Shown here: in pieces, positions 34,101-45,284 of the stretch
Layout: each line of letters starts with the position of its first letter
How positions within the stretch are numbered: the stretch's first letter is position 1
Source: Anthopleura xanthogrammica
Taxonomy: Eukaryota > Cnidaria > Anthozoa > Actiniaria > Actiniidae
Length of the DNA stretch: 64,000 bases
Assembly: GCA_964019055.1 (NCBI GenBank)
Contig: OZ025207.1
Location: forward strand, 17,672,230 to 17,736,229
Direction of reading: 5' to 3'
The notes under the pieces: model-generated
What the model was told of the DNA's origin: nothing
What the model saw: only the letters and a program-made list of their open reading frames with translations
The model's database searches: none
Made by a program: the position numbers and the translations under genes

Positions 34101-36360
34101 TTAAAAAAATTCTCGTGGAACATCCTCAAATGGACTTCCATGTTTATCAGCACACGTGCTCCAGCAGTAATCGTGATCTCTGATCTCAAAATGAGACTTT
34201 CCAAACGTTCTGACACCTTTATAATACATCTCAGCAAAGAGATTACACCTGCGTTTATCCTTACTGATACCCTGGATAAAGTACCAGACTTCTAGCAAAG
34301 CACTGAGGAATCGCTTACGTCGCACATTGCCATGGAGATTCTTGCACGTGTTTTTCATGTCAGCGAGGAATGCATCGTCGCACAGATCACGTGTCCAGTT
34401 ATAATGATGGCCCTGTAAGTTATAAATAAAATATTTAAGTTTCTGCTAATCACTAGGTTTGTCAATTCTCGACTAGTCTTTTCTTCTTTTGCCTGAGGGT
34501 ACCTTTGATACACTCGGACAAAGGTCATGCTGGAAAGGTTGCTTTGCCTTGACTTTAAACAAGCGTAACTCGTTGGCTATTCACTTTATAGTTTAATCAA
34601 AGGATTTACAATCATTTCAGATTTGTATGTTCGTTTCTTTGACAATGAAAGGCACTTCAACCAGCAGTAATAAAAATGTAGCCATGCATGACCCACTGAT
34701 GTCATATCTCATTATTTAGTCAAGAAAAAATCTCTTAATGGAAAAAAAAAAGGACAAAATCTTTTTAATTTACCGACATAAAGTTTTAAAAATTGAAAAT
34801 GCGGTTCCACAGCAACGTGTCGCGAGAGGAGAGTGTTGTTTAACTCGTAACATGAATAACATCAGTAAAATCATCAGTAAAGTTTATTATCCGCCACCTG
34901 TTGATGATAATGGCCATGTACTGGTTCATCCAACCGGCTAACCTTGATCACAATGTCATCAAGAGCTCCAGAAACAATATATTTTTTCCTCTACCATTCA
35001 TTCTTTTTCATGTTTCAAAGTTTTACCTCGGGAAGTACGAGATATTTTCCAATTTTCCAAAACAATTTTTCGTATCGGGAAACTGAGTTTCTCCTTTGAA
35101 TTTGTACATATTTTGTTATCCATTTGACTTTGCTTTAACTTTACTTTATCTTACGTTTCTAACTGATTTACTACCCTATAAACGCTTTGGAAACAAAGCA
35201 CAGCTAGAAATAGTAAGGATAAATATTAGATTATAAAACTGAGAGCCCGATATATGTTGGGTTGAGTGTTTTGATTCATTAATGTACCATATTCATATGA
35301 TCATAAATTACTTTGAAATTCGAAGATAGACATGAACGAAAAAACAGTTCAAGAGTAGTTTTGATAGAATTTATGTAGCCTCCCAAAAAAAGAATCAAAC
35401 TTAATCACTCAATAATCAGTCAAATAAGCTATATTCGTCCAAGACCACATACTTCTTGTATTCTTTATACTACGTGAAAAAAGAGTATCTGGGTAGATAC
35501 GTATTCATTGATCAAACTTATTGTTATCGTATTTTTCAACACATGTAAATTCTAAAGTCGAAAAAGTAATTTTTGTAACAAGTTTAAGGTCGAAAAAAGG
35601 CCTCAGATACTGTTGACTCTTTTACCTTTTATTTCATTATAAGAAAATGTAAACGGAGTATTGATACATCATCTAAAAAACTAACATTCATTCGTTCAGT
35701 AACTAATTCCCCAGAGAACGATGTAATCGTACGCTAACAGATCGCATAGTAATTGTTTGAATTTGCATAACTTAGTAACTAACTTTTTTCCAATGTACTT
35801 AACGTTTATAATCTTAGATGATCGTGAACACTGGGAAATATGCTAGCGGTAACTAAGTACTTGTTATTCTAAGACTGACCGATGCGAGGCAAGTTTTGCA
35901 AAGGAAGTTACACGAGGGTTTTCCTCCCTCTGTAAAAATCAACCTGTGGTGGTAGAGTGAATCTCAAGGAAGAACCCCTTACGTGGAGGTCGTGGAGTGA
36001 AAGTTGTAAGATACAGTCAAGTTATAAAAATTGTACCGTGTGACAAGCCTATACGCTCCATCAGTTCGCCCCACTCACTCCATAAACCTGTCCACTTCAA
36101 CAACCAAACCCATCACAAATTACAAACAGAATACTTACGCATCCATAACATATATCGTGTTTATTGCAGGCAGGAGTAAAACTTGTTTTGTAAGGAGCCT
36201 CCATGCCTAACGGCACACTGCAGCCATTCGAATAACCATCAGCTGCACACTGCCTCGTCGAGTTAGTATGACACCAAGAACAAGAATAAAACCCAAACGT
36301 CAAGACGATGAGGAATTCTGTGAAGCTAATAGTTCTTGTTAACAGCATTCGGGGTAGCAT
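34101..36360 (-). CDS. Secreted phospholipase A2-like protein (conodipine type)
   Basis: Two exons, 36139-36360 and 34101-34412, joined in phase 0, give 177 residues. The first exon has a hydrophobic N-terminal stretch (about 12-28) that fits a signal peptide, followed by a cysteine-rich segment ending in the active-site motif CNKHDICYGC, where His-Asp is the catalytic pair. The second exon continues with a CDxxF-type helix (LCDDAFL) and further paired cysteines near the C-terminus. This layout is that of the PF09056/conodipine-like PLA2 family, which hydrolyses the sn-2 ester of phospholipids with calcium, and not of classic group I/II venom enzymes. Both exons are intact with no stop or frameshift. 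Whether it acts in digestion, defence or venom cannot be told from sequence. Confidence 0.85.
35915..35955 (+). repeat. Fragment of SINE family A
   Basis: GGTTTTCCTCCCTCTGTAAA followed by AATCAACCT matches the 3' body of the copy at 60661. It lies in the phospholipase gene's intron. Only about 40 bases remain. Confidence 0.5.
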
Positions 36361-37834
36361 CTATTGTATAATATTCTTAAGGAAATGTTTTCCATTGAAG
36401 TTGAAGGAAGTCTTCCTGGAATTCACGATGGAAATAATTCGTAGGTTTTGACTTTGGGTAACTGACTTCAGAACGATCAAAGATCGATGTGTTTTTACAT
36501 CCAAATCGTCGGCCACGAATCTAATTCATTCAATCATCATTTCCATTTGGGGTTTTCGACGAATCAATTGCCATTTTCCTGCAATTCTTCAAGTTAGTGA
36601 AATCGCTTCCAAGATCTGGCCCATGTGTGACCAAACCTGCCGATTTGTGTCTAACTAGAAGGTTAAAACTTATAAAAATCCAATCTCCTTAGTAAGAATT
36701 AGGCGGCCATTTATATTTAGTTGTTTTTTGTTATATCAATCCTATAAATTGTTGATGACGCATGGCTGGTTATTCCATGTGCTGTCTGGTGGGATAGCGG
36801 ATTACGCATGCGCATTGTGTCTCGGATAAAGCAAAGGTGACAATATAGTTTGGTAATGAATCCATTATTTTGGGAAACTCAGAATAAACAAAAAAATGTT
36901 GTTAAATTAATTTTGTCCCAACTCCAGGGAGTTGGAATTTTTATGTCATTTTTCAAAAAATTTCATTGTCAGTTTTTCACTGTCATATCTCGGATGGTCA
37001 ATGCTGAATTTTGAATAATGGCTGGTTATTACATCAGAACGACATTGGTTACACCTCTTTGCCGGTTGATGTTGAAAAGTTACATTAAACTTATCTTACA
37101 GACCACCTCCCTTTTCCTAAGTTGTGAGAAGAAAAACAGAACAAAATATAATATTCTTTAACATTCAGACTACTAGAGCTGGAACACTGAGATACATTTT
37201 TTTTTCAATAACCCGCGTAGTCGCTGTCAAAAAGCTGTCTTTGGTCGTCAAGGCTTTTTTCTTTTGCAACGCATAGAGGCGCGCTTAGCGTTTTCTCGAA
37301 ATTCCATGGAAAACTACTGTGTCAAAACCACATATTTTTTTTGCGACGAAGATCCCGCGCGCGCGTTCTTGAAAATAAATACCATGAAACATTTGCAAAA
37401 TAGAAAATAGGTATGGTTAGTCCAAAGTATCCCTATGAGAACAAACATTAAACTTTTTAGAATAGTGATTTCACTATCGGAAAACATTTTCGTCTTTTAT
37501 TAAAATAACATGCAACACTCGAAAAATACAAACTTTATTATTGAGTTAGGAGAAAGATGAAAATGAGTGTTTCTCATTAAATGAAAAATATCCATCAAAT
37601 CAATATTAGTTTAGTCTCTAGAACGAGAAAAATTAAAGTTCCTTTGTAATAAACAATTAGTATTATAGCATCATATATTACTACCAGAATCTTTTGCAAA
37701 CTTTCCTTTGTGAAGTCAATTAGAACTAGTTGTCTTTCTATTATGAGGCAATGAAAATTTAAATGAGAAAGAAAGGATTCTGGTAGTGGTAGTAAAGTGA
37801 CGCCATAAAATCAATGTCTATCTGTAAAGGCGTG

Positions 37835-38150
37835 GAAATACGAGCAACAAAATCGTGCAACTTGTCGCGCAACATTTGTTGCGTTGCAAGTTTCAGAGCG
37901 AATGTTGCTCGTTTTACCACCCCGCGTGCAACAAAGTTTCATTATTGCAGAAAGTACAAAGAGCTTCTACTTCTGAACAAAGTTACGCAACAAAATTGCG
38001 CGCAATATTGTAGGCAATGTTCCTGAAGTAGGTTCGTTTTCTAATTCAGCAACATTGCAGTGCATGCAACAATTTGCGTCGTGACATGGCACGCAACATC
38101 GATTGCCTGCAACTTTGCGCGCAATATTGCACGTGTGTCCGTAGCTTAAC
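37835..38150. repeat. GTTGC/GCAAC-rich repeat
   Basis: More than a dozen GCAAC or GTTGC words in 300 bases, including CGAGCAACA and its complement TGTTGCTCG about 60 bases apart, and GCGCGCAATATTG twice. Related words occur at 17395-17540, 33690-33740 and 48721-48870, suggesting a dispersed, self-complementary element. Confidence 0.5.
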
Positions 38151-38557
38151 GGAGTTATGCAAAAGAAATTTCAAGTAACATGCAACGCGAAAACACGGAT
38201 TCAGCAACACGTCAGCTTCAAACTAGTGTTAAGTTGCGCTAAAAATCGACACTCCATTGCGCAAAGAAAGTGTCTTTGCTAATCGCACCATGTGACATCA
38301 GCTTGAAGGGGGAGAGGTGCTTTAGCAACTTTAATTGAAAGTTAATTTTCAACTTATAATTTCACAAAAAATCTAAGATTTTTTTTTGCAGAGTAAACAC
38401 GGTATCTTCCGTTGTGTCAAAATAAATTCAAGCAAAATCAGGCGTCATGCTACTTGAACTTTCCAAAAATCTGCCAAAACTATGAAAAATACTGACTGGC
38501 TGAATGAAAAAATATTGGATGCTAAAAGGTAAGATACTGAATGGCAATATAATGATT

Positions 38558-38683
38558 AGTAGAGTGAGTAATGTGATCGTCCGGGTGAGTGTAGTCTTGA
38601 GAAAGACTGTTGGTGGTGGTGACCATCAACTGATTCTTTCTCAAGACTACACTCACCTGGACTATCACATTACTCACTCTACT
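38558..38683. mobile_element. Hairpin element with 49-base arms
   Basis: Left arm AGTAGAGTGAGTAATGTGAT...TTGAGAAAGA and right arm TCTTTCTCAA...ATCACATTACTCACTCTACT pair almost throughout, enclosing a loop of about 28 bases. No reading frame of interest. Probably a small MITE. Confidence 0.8.
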
Positions 38684-39820
38684 GCTACTCCTGGGTTCAA
38701 ACCATTTATTCTAATATAATGATTGTGGATATTTTATAGTTTTTTGGGGGGGACAGTGCTTCCCGTGTGCCATTCAGAAGAATCTTACACATTTGCATGG
38801 CACAGCTTGATGGTTATTTGCTTGTAGTGCGATCTTACTGGTAGTGACAAACTATTTTTACTTTTCCAAGGGGGCACCCAAGACGAAAGAGATAGCTCTA
38901 GCAGTAGGATCACCCTATCTTCAAATAAACGGCATCTTAGTACGGAGATATGATATCTCCACCTCTATTACACTCATTTCCATTATTACACAAAATTTTC
39001 ATAATACCCTCATTGCATAGTTATAAAAAGTAGGTGTATCTCACGAAGCAAGCAATTGTGTCGGAAGGAAGACTCTCCTATTATCACAAATAAAATGAAG
39101 CATCTTGCAGCAAGCAGGACTATAATTTTGATAATTAATTCTATATTTTTTTCTCATATTATTTGTAATACTATTTCAAATACATTTTATAATACTAACC
39201 CAACCCAAGCAATTAAAATAATTCTCCTTTCCCAATTGCAAATTGCAAATTTTTGAATGCTTTGCTAAAGTCGTAACTTTAGCTGTATTACTCCTGGATT
39301 ACAATATTTTATGTTGGTTGATATAACACTAAATGTGACACAATCAGAGCCCTAGCAGGGGGAACTATTGATGGGATGAACAGGGGAAATCTAAAGCATA
39401 CTACATGTATGGGCCATATGATTTTCTTTAAAGTGAAGAGGAAAAAGTCTTCACAGTTTCTCTTGCCTGCTATGGCACTGATAGTCTTTTTAGTCTTTAC
39501 CAACTAGACAAACGTGGCTATCATTCAATCCAGAAGATGATGTAGGATTTTCAGTAATGTGCCTAAGGAGTACATTTGATGAGGGGTCCTCAATTATGTT
39601 CCACCCTTGATAATTTGCAAAATGTACCTTCTTGAAGTTGCCATTTCTTGCATTTTTTGAGGCATTCCTGGCCAGGAACGGGGGTGCAAGGGCACCCAGT
39701 AATCTAGCTATCACCTAGCTATATAGTCCCAGTCTGTAAATGCAAGATTTGTTGTCCTCCATAGGTATTGCCATAAGTCCATACCCCTTGTTATTTAATT
39801 GATTTCTTGTAATATCCACA

Positions 39821-42074
39821 TTATTTTATAGGTTCATAAAATGGACAGCAAGTTGGTTCAGGTATTTGTACATCAATACCATAAAGTTCTGTCAAGTCAT
39901 TGAGAAACGTTAAATCAGCTTTGGGATCCAAACCAACCCGTTCTATAACTTCTGGCTTGAGTATTCTATCAGGAGTTGAGGCTACTTCAAATAAAGCTTG
40001 GAATAATGTGTTATTTAGATGAACAAAATACCTAAAGGAGAAAAAGGAAAGGTAATTATACAAGAAGAATGCATGGCTTTTTGATATAAAATTTCTGTAA
40101 TATGAACTACTTACTTTGTATACATCTTTTCATCATCAACAACTTCACCACCATTGATCAATTGATCTCGCCTGAAAAAAAACAACATAAGGACCATGCA
40201 TCCAGTAGCTACATTATACCCAAGAGTGGCATCATATATAATGCAAATAGCAAGGAAATCATGAGGGGGTCCTAGGGTAAGGGTGACCCCCTTAAGTCAG
40301 TACCATGGGGTAAAGAGGAGAGGGCTATAAGACTCTGGTGTAAGAATTTTTTTTTGGTATAATTGTAATACACCCCATTGAAAAATCCTAGCTAGCTACG
40401 CCCTTTATTTGGTTTCCCAGAGGGAACAAACACAATGGCGGGCGGCTTTTTTGATTTGTGGACCCCTTTGGAAAATCCTGGCTATGCCCTTGCATCATAA
40501 TAGTGCCTGTACTGTACCTGTAGATATCCAGCATTTCAAATCTTTCTCGGTCTGCATGATTGGTGTGTGTCATTACATTGAGATATCCATTAGCCCGTAT
40601 ATTTTGATTGTCTACATAGACATCATAGACACCTTCTTTGGTCTCAAATATCTTTTCAGTTGTACCTGAAAATTAAAGGGTTAAAAAAATCAAATCATAT
40701 AAGAAATAAGATTTAACATTGATTGGCATTTCTACAAATCTAGAGTCCCTCTTCATCCAGTAGAACGATGCTATATACTAGCTGTATTCGAGCCTGAACA
40801 ATGAAGGTAAGTGCGGTATCACCATGTACAGTATGCATGGCAGCTAGTGCATCAATTTGTCATAGATGTTTTCTCAGATAGCGAACATGGTGCATTGTGG
40901 TCTAGCTTCAGTACAAACATCTTTTATTGACCATGCCTTATATATGGTGTTGTTTGTACCCAAGCTAGACCAGAATGCATCATGTTTATTGAACTCAGAA
41001 AAGGCCTCTGTTTGTGTTCCCATAGCCATATAATCCAAAGAACTAGTATGCATACTTACATGCTATGTACTTGTGCTCATTGTGTAATGTGTCCATGTCA
41101 CATACATTCGTGAAGAAGAGAGGATTACTACCAGTTTCAAAACCAAAAGGGATACCATGGCTGGCCAGCAGACATGCACAATAAACTAAAGGAAAATATT
41201 GAAAATTTTTTTATCCAGAGTCATCTTTAAAACTCAAGGTAAACTACATAAGCATACAGTATATATAACACCCGCCCCACACAAGACAGTCGTACCTCTA
41301 TAACAAGCCACGCCCACTGGTGGAGGTGAGAAGAATAGAATTCTCTTTTGTAACAATACAAGTTTCCATAAGGCAAACATTTTTTCTCCAAAGAAGTTGA
41401 TAAACTGAGGGAAGCAGCCTGCAGGATGAGTAATCTAGAGAGAAGTAATTAATAGATAAGCATTAACAAGATGATGATATCATATGTACCTAAATATGCA
41501 TATAAGGGGTGAGAGTTAGAAATCTAATGTTGCAACTCAAGGCATGCAGGCAATGCACACATGCATGCAAATGCAAGGGGGCTGGTAAGTTGGGAGCTGT
41601 GTGGCAGAAGAATAGAATTCTCTTTTGTAACAATACAAGTTTCCATAAGGCAAACATTTTTTCTCCAAAGAAGTTGATAAACTGAGGGAAGCAGCCTGCA
41701 GGATGAGTAATCTAGAGAGAAGTAATTAATAGATAAGCATTAACAAGATGATGATATCATATGTACCTAAATATGCATATAAGGGGTGAGAGTTAGAAAT
41801 CTAATGTTGCAACTCAAGGCATGCAGGCAATGCACACATGCATGCAAATGCAAGGGGGCTGGTAAGTTGGGAGCTGTGTGGCAGTGGCTTTTCTTCCCCT
41901 TTTTTTTTAAACAAAAAGTGCAAACACGCTTGCAAATGTCACTGATGGTGGATGTTGGAAACTGAGAGGGAGGGCTTTTGTGCCCCTCTCACTTTGTTAA
42001 AAAAAACTGCACACATGCTAGCAAATGTCACTAATGTTGGATGTTGGGGAGTGAGAGGGAGGTCTTTTATGCCC

Positions 42075-42105
<31 letters not shown>

Positions 42106-44758
42106 ACTTTTTTAAAATAAAAGTGCATGCATGCTTGCAAATGTCAATGATGGTGGAAGTGGGGACTGACTGGGAACAGGAGGGGGGTTTGTACATGTCC
42201 ATTCACCCAAGCTTCTTTTTTCCCTAAATTGTCAGATGTTTAACTTAAAGAACATATATCAATAATCAAGCATAGATCAATCTTTTTGCTCGGCTATCCC
42301 TTCATTCATTGTTATAGATAAAATTTCATGCACCTTTAAGACAGGGATATCTTCCAGTCCTGGTAAATGCTCAGGTGGTGGTGATGCTACAAAGTTGTTT
42401 CTTACAATACAATGTTTAAAACTGTGGTAATAGTTTTCTAGGTCTTCATAGTGACCAGGATTGTCCAAATGTTTCCTGTGAAATATAGAATTCAAGGATT
42501 TAAATCAAATATGCAGAGTTTCATAACTTAGGAAGCAACTTGAGAAGTGTGTGAAGCACACTAGCCTGCCTATATATAATGGCTCATGTTTCTCTTACAT
42601 ATCTTTCATGCTTACATCACTTCCTGCATGCTTTGTTACTAAACGGAGCACAGGATCCGGAAAAGCTGTTTCATTTTGTTACATAGAGAATATTTATATG
42701 AAGAGACCAATAAGTTGAAACAATTTTTATATAGAATACAATTAATCTCAAGCTAAGCATGGCAATTTATATATTGGAGTTCTTACTTACGTCACTTCAT
42801 CCTCCAAGAAAGGCATGTGCTCATGTAGTGATGTGTATCTTGCACAGAGAATACCAACAGATTTCATCCGTGACCCTCTCTCTTCAACATTATCCACTGT
42901 TATCCTCTCAAAGCAGCTCAGTCCAAATAAATTATCCTTAGTTTTGAAATATCTTGAAATGTCAAATGAAAATAAATTGTATTAAAAATTTGGAAAAATT
43001 ACCCATACCCACCACACCCATTCAGAGGGGTGCTGATGTTACAACCCCATATACACCCTCGTCTGGCATATTCCGGTCCATCATTTTCTATTTAAAATCA
43101 AGAAATAATTTTGTCATCAGCCAGAGACTCAATCACTTACATAAAATCCTGTGTAATGGTGTGTGAGCCACTTGCTAAAGCTTTGAATTCCACCTCACTT
43201 AAGTCAACTTCTTTGGGATATTTCCATTCTATGATATTACCTAAATACAACAAGACAATCATATGAACAAACAATACGATAAATGTATATTGAATGCTGT
43301 AGATTCAGAAAAATTAGGTACTCAACTTTGCCGTTTTATGTTTTGGTTGTTTGATTCCCATCAATCAAGATTTCAATAAATTTTTGATTGCTTGATGCCG
43401 GGGGTGAGGTAAAATTACTATTCATTGGAATGAAACGGAGCTTGCACACCATTTTACGCGATGTCTGATATTTATATCTGGTCTACTTCAAAATTAAGGC
43501 ATACAAAAGGGGTACCTTTTCAGGCAAAAGGGTATATAAGAGGGTAAGGGGTCGAAAATCCTGTCAAAGACTCATTATTATTATTTTTTACATCATGGTT
43601 TCTATTGAGAGCGATAGTTTGCTAGCCAACCCTGGATCTGTCCCAGTTATTTGAACGATAAGGATTTTCCTGTAATCATGGTTCATATCAATCAGTCTTT
43701 CACATCAATTAATGTCAGTGAAGAGTCTCAAAGGTTATGGGACAAGTACAAAAGTACATAGTTTGCTTGTATATATATATGGATAGGATAATCTTCAATT
43801 ATTATCTAAAATCTTCTTAACAAATAACGATTACTAACCTATTTTCATAAGGATGTTTCTATATTTGTACTTTATACAGTTGACGTTAAAATTTATCTAG
43901 AAAAATTACGACACTATCATCTGACAATCCCCCATTCATGCTTGAACATCCACTTCCGGTGTGAAATCGAAGACTAATATAGTAAAACCTAGTCTAGACT
44001 TAAACTACTGACTTTAGTATTAAAGATCGAAGTTACACTATCATCAAATCCATCGTATATTTCAATTTATATAACATATAAAGTGTAATCTTTAAATCCA
44101 ACATCAATTTGACGATCGTACGACATCACGCGCGAGGGGGTGGAAAATTTTAAGCCTTATATCATCGATAGTTCTCTCAAATATTGCGTAAATTTTTCGC
44201 CCCGAAAACTTAGGAATACAACTAAGCTTATAATTTTTAAATCCCTGAAGAAAGAACCAACAATCTAATAATCGTTACATTAAGTAATAAGGTGACTATT
44301 TATATATTTTTATATTGTTTTGGTTGAGTGATTGATGTGTACTGTTCATGTGATGTTCGCCAACACAACAAAAATCAGATGTTCCATCGTCAACAATCTC
44401 AACTGAAAATCGTAGAACTCCAATAACATCGATCGTAATAAAATGGATGCGCATTAGACGATAACATAGGCCTACTCAAAGATCTCATTATAATTTTCTT
44501 TTAAATAGATTCAAAATTTAAATAAAGTGGTCTACAATTCTTACCTTTACGAGTGTCGAAATGGACCACAAAAACAGCGACAATCAAATCTGGAACAGTA
44601 TTCGGTCTTGGAGCGAAAATTTCTACATCATCTGGTAAGGAAAGGTTAGATGGTCTCTCAAGCTCATGTTGAAGGGAATCTTGTTGAATATACCCTCGTG
44701 GATCGTAAGATACGTCGGGTAGTTCTTCGGCTTCGACCAGCGCCGAATCATCCGCCAT
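39821..44758 (-). CDS. DENND11: DENN domain-containing protein 11 (LCHN)
   Basis: Nine exons in transcript order: 44545-44758, 43141-43240, 42791-42952, 42334-42475, 41296-41434, 41060-41185, 40518-40665, 40115-40171, 39821-40031. They total 1299 bases, 432 residues (human about 455). Recognised from the sequence of blocks shared with DENND11: [38 protein letters not shown]...[29 protein letters not shown] and a C-terminal [14 protein letters not shown]...YGIDV ending in paired cysteines. Family knowledge: atypical DENN protein, putative Rab guanine-nucleotide exchange factor, linked in mammals to neurite growth and stress response. The N-terminal extension is short and acidic. Intron 4 carries a duplicate of most of exon 5 (see 41329-41884). 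Divergently transcribed from SCLY with 526 bases between the start codons. Confidence 0.95.
41329..41884. repeat. Perfect 277-bp tandem duplication including most of DENND11 exon 5
   Basis: The sequence starting AGAAGAATAGAATTCTC and ending GTGTGGCAG occurs twice head to tail, from 41329 and from 41606, with no difference seen. Each unit holds the exon 5 acceptor and the first 106 coding bases plus 170 bases of intron. The upstream (in transcript) copy at 41606-41711 lacks the exon's 3' part and its donor. The copies share an AG at the breakpoints. Confidence 0.95.
41890..42180. repeat. Three diverged tandem units with C and CT runs
   Basis: TTGCAAATGTCA or AGCAAATGTCA, GATGTTGG, GAGAGGGAGG and a run before CTCTCAC recur about every 95-110 bases. 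The middle unit has a run of about 15 C followed by a CT dinucleotide run (42073-42107). In DENND11 intron 4. Confidence 0.65.
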
Positions 44759-45284
44759 ATTTTAGTATTTCTTGTGGTTAAACTACCTGTCCTCAACGGG
44801 ACCCCTGTGGAATGGAATACAATATTACTGAGTGGGGAGGGGAAGGTATTTTTGGTGATTCGATGTCCTAAAAATAGAAATCGAACAAGTTTTATTTTTG
44901 CTTCTTTAGAATTAATAGATGTGATTTATTATCTTAATGCGAAAATCAAAAAAAGAAGAGGTAAAAGAATTAAAGGAACAGAAAAAAATACTAAAAGAAA
45001 AAGATAAAAAAACGCGCGTTTTGGGAAGTACCGCTGACAAGAATAAACGTAGGCGCAGTTTGTTCTTTAGAGAAATTTTTTTCCAAGTACGTGAATCAGA
45101 GTGAAGAAAAAATTACCTTTTGTTCGACTACGCTTGCTTATGATACCACATCAAAGGTGTTCTAAGATCTTTCAAATGCTGAAGACTTAGTTTGTAGCTC
45201 AATTGTCAGATATTTCTGACTGATTATCAAGATTTTTAAGTTGAAAATTTCACCTTCATTGAATGACTTTTTGTTCCAGTAATA
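44759..45284. promoter_or_regulatory. Divergent DENND11/SCLY promoter region
   Basis: Only 526 bases separate the DENND11 start (minus) and the SCLY start (plus), so the regulatory regions must overlap. A TTTTTGTTCCAG acceptor at 45268-45279 indicates a SCLY 5'UTR intron, leaving even less space for two core promoters. I see no TATA box that decides either start site. Confidence 0.55.

Larger units (their letters stand above)
36361..39820. other. Intergenic, phospholipase gene to DENND11
   Basis: About 3.5 kb with no supported gene. It holds a GCAAC/GTTGC-rich repeat (37835-38150) and a long perfect-looking hairpin (38558-38683). Its right end probably includes the DENND11 3'UTR. Confidence 0.45.

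Noticed and set aside
39490..39714. 74-codon minus-strand frame just after DENND11
   Set aside because: Downstream of the DENND11 stop, no domain recognised; most likely 3'UTR or repeat.
41606..41711. Second DENND11 exon 5 as a real alternative exon
   Set aside because: It has the acceptor but lost its 3' part and donor at the duplication breakpoint and runs into a stop; kept as a finding rather than annotated as coding.
44774..45007. 77-codon Lys/Arg-rich plus-strand frame
   Set aside because: Lies in the DENND11/SCLY divergent promoter; the basic end is A-rich low-complexity sequence and there is no homology.
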